Below, in pieces: positions 62,673-64,000 of a DNA stretch of 64,000 bases; the stretch's first letter is position 1, and each line of letters starts with the position of its first letter. The stretch is taken from NCBI RefSeq assembly GCF_022427145.1, contig NZ_JAKSXN010000026.1, forward strand, positions 1 through 64,000, given 5' to 3'. The notes below the pieces were generated by a model. The model saw only the letters and a list, made by a program, of their open reading frames with translations, had not been told where the DNA came from and did not search any database. The translations under genes and the position numbers were made by a program. This DNA comes from Paenibacillus timonensis. GTDB taxonomy: Bacteria; Bacillota; Bacilli; Paenibacillales; Paenibacillaceae.

Positions 62673-62699
62673 AAAGACGCCTTCGCGGCGTCTTTTTTT
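62673..62699 (+). terminator. Terminator after the TM2 pair
   Basis: AAAGACGCC-TTCG-CGGCGTCTTTTTTT, a tetraloop hairpin with a T-run. Confidence 0.9.
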
Positions 62700-62863
62700 G
62701 GTGCAAAGATCCAGGGGGGAACGCAGGGGGTTCGGCAGATGTTCCCTAGCCAAAACACGGCTTCCATGGTATAATAAAAAGTCGTTTATCCCTGAAATAC
62801 TAAGCCTGCGGATGAGCGGCTTTTTATAAGAACATGTGATTGAATGAAGAGAGGTGACATCCC

Positions 62864-63931
62864 TTGTTGGACCGACTACAATCCCTAGCTGACCGTTACG
62901 AGAAGCTGAGCGAGCTGCTTTGCGATCCGGACGTGGCGAACGACTCGAAACGCCTGCGGGATTACTCCAAAGAACAATCGGATTTACAGCCGGCTTATGA
63001 GGCGTACACCGAATATAAGACTGTTGTCGAAGAGCTGGAAGCCGCAAAAGCAATGCAGGCCGAGAAGCTGGATGATGAAATGCGCGAAATGGTGAAGATG
63101 GAAATCGAGGAACTGAGCGCGCGCCAGCAGGAGCTGGAAGAGAAAATCCGCGTTTTGCTGCTGCCGAAGGATCCGAACGACGATAAGAACGTGATCGTGG
63201 AAATTCGCGGTGCAGCCGGAGGCGATGAAGCGGCGTTGTTTGCCGCCGATTTGTACCGGATGTATACGCGATATGCCGATTCTCAAGGCTGGCGCATTGA
63301 TATTATGGACATGAATGAAAGCGACCTGGGCGGGTTTAAAGAGGTCATCTTTATGATTAACGGCCGGGGCGCGTATAGCAAACTGAAATACGAAAGCGGT
63401 GCGCATCGCGTACAGCGTATTCCTTCGACGGAATCGGGAGGGCGGATCCACACATCGACTTCGACGGTAGCTGTGCTGCCGGAAGTCGAGGACGTGGATA
63501 TTGAAATTCTGGATAAGGACATTCGCGTCGATACGTTCTGCTCGAGCGGCGCGGGCGGCCAATCGGTCAACACGACGAAATCCGCTGTGCGGGTGACGCA
63601 CATCCCGACCGGCATCGTAGCGACCTGCCAGGACGGCAAATCGCAGAACTCGAATAAAGAGAAGGCGCTGCAAGTGCTGCGCGCCCGGATTTTCGATATG
63701 AAACGGCAGGAAGAGGAAGCGAAATACGCCGGCGAACGGAAGAGCAAAGTCGGTACCGGAGACCGCAGCGAGCGGATTCGGACCTATAACTTCCCGCAAA
63801 GCCGGGTGACCGACCACCGCATCGGCCTGACCCTGCATAAGCTGGACCAGGTCATGAACGGCGAGATCGAAGAGATCGTGTCGGCGCTGACGATTGCCGA
63901 GCAAGCCGAACTGATGGATAAAGGAGAATAA
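62864..63931 (+). CDS. prfA: Peptide chain release factor 1
   Basis: This 355-residue factor has the catalytic GGQ in [16 protein letters not shown] (near residue 229) and the stop-codon-reading PxT tripeptide as PST in [12 protein letters not shown]. It releases the peptide at UAA and UAG. The start is TTG at 62864, after GAGGTGACATCC. It is directly followed by prmC, whose product methylates the GGQ glutamine. Confidence 0.95.
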   Translation: MLDRLQSLADRYEKLSELLCDPDVANDSKRLRDYSKEQSDLQPAYEAYTEYKTVVEELEAAKAMQAEKLDDEMREMVKMEIEELSARQQELEEKIRVLLLPKDPNDDKNVIVEIRGAAGGDEAALFAADLYRMYTRYADSQGWRIDIMDMNESDLGGFKEVIFMINGRGAYSKLKYESGAHRVQRIPSTESGGRIHTSTSTVAVLPEVEDVDIEILDKDIRVDTFCSSGAGGQSVNTTKSAVRVTHIPTGIVATCQDGKSQNSNKEKALQVLRARIFDMKRQEEEAKYAGERKSKVGTGDRSERIRTYNFPQSRVTDHRIGLTLHKLDQVMNGEIEEIVSALTIAEQAELMDKGE

Positions 63932-63932
63932 C

Positions 63933-64000
63933 GTGTTGCACAGCGAAGGATACCGGATGTCCGGTGCAATGACGATTTGGGAAGCCCGTAAAGAGGCTTC
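63933..64000 (+). CDS. prmC: Release factor glutamine methyltransferase PrmC, 5' end only
   Basis: A frame opens with GTG 63933, seven bases after AAGGAG and one base after the prfA stop, and runs off the window. It reads (V)LHSEGYRMSGAMTIWEARK, where MTIWEAR fits the start of PrmC proteins. The prfA-prmC order is conserved in Firmicutes, which supports the call. Confidence 0.7.
   Translation, partial: MLHSEGYRMSGAMTIWEARKEA

Overview
The window looks like chromosomal DNA from an endospore-forming Bacillales bacterium, most likely Paenibacillus or a close relative. The reasons are two GerA-type germinant-receptor operons, strong AGGAGG-type ribosome binding sites with frequent GTG and TTG starts, sigma-A promoters of Gram-positive type, Fur, Per and Rex-like operators, a moderately high GC content, and PadR/HAAS-domain and DMT-type genes typical of the group. 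The genus is inferred from gene content only. I saw no phage, insertion sequence, rRNA, tRNA or CRISPR array.

Layout. 1-3.2 kb: an FNR-type regulator diverges from a V4R-domain protein and a membrane chemoreceptor; two FNR-like palindromes lie between them. 3.2-6 kb: a minus-strand operon for a lipid-linked sugar system (GT39-like, GT2, DUF2304, small DMT protein). 6-9 kb: a DNA glycosylase and an ABC-F ATPase whose leader has a promoter, a 49-codon leader ORF, an intrinsic terminator and a 12-nt complement of the ABC-F start region. 9-11.5 kb: a polar amino acid (cystine-like) ABC transporter. 11.5-15.3 kb: a PadR/HAAS/DUF4097 operon and a FAD-Rieske oxidoreductase. 15.4-26.7 kb: two germinant-receptor operons, the second with an in-frame amber codon in its A gene. 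They flank PerR, a pseudo-receiver winged-helix regulator and a second chemoreceptor. 26.8-34.2 kb: uroporphyrinogen-III synthase, phasin-like plus UbiB kinase, DEAD-box helicase, VanY-like peptidase, and a Fur-box-controlled siderophore ATPase/reductase pair.

34.2-49 kb carries a redox and anaerobic theme: NADH oxidase behind three Rex/FNR-like palindromes, a formate/nitrite channel, a molybdopterin oxidoreductase, MobA, MoaA and a TorD-like chaperone. A compact promoter-hairpin-terminator unit at 47.85-47.97 kb could be a redox-controlled small RNA or an attenuator. GlnS, a LacI regulator and two MFS transporters sit among these genes. 49-64 kb: an RND exporter with its TetR repressor, cardiolipin synthase, type 2 IPP isomerase, an ECF transporter, YchF, two TM2 proteins, prfA and the start of prmC.

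Intergenic DNA holds a dispersed inverted-repeat family (three copies, arms near TTTGCACGATTATCCCTTT), G/T-rich degenerate arrays beside two of the copies, and a separate cluster of CTAACGCTT repeats. The most interesting items are the ABC-F leader, the candidate small RNA upstream of the TorD-like gene, the repeat family, the Rex/FNR-type sites and the amber-interrupted gerA gene.
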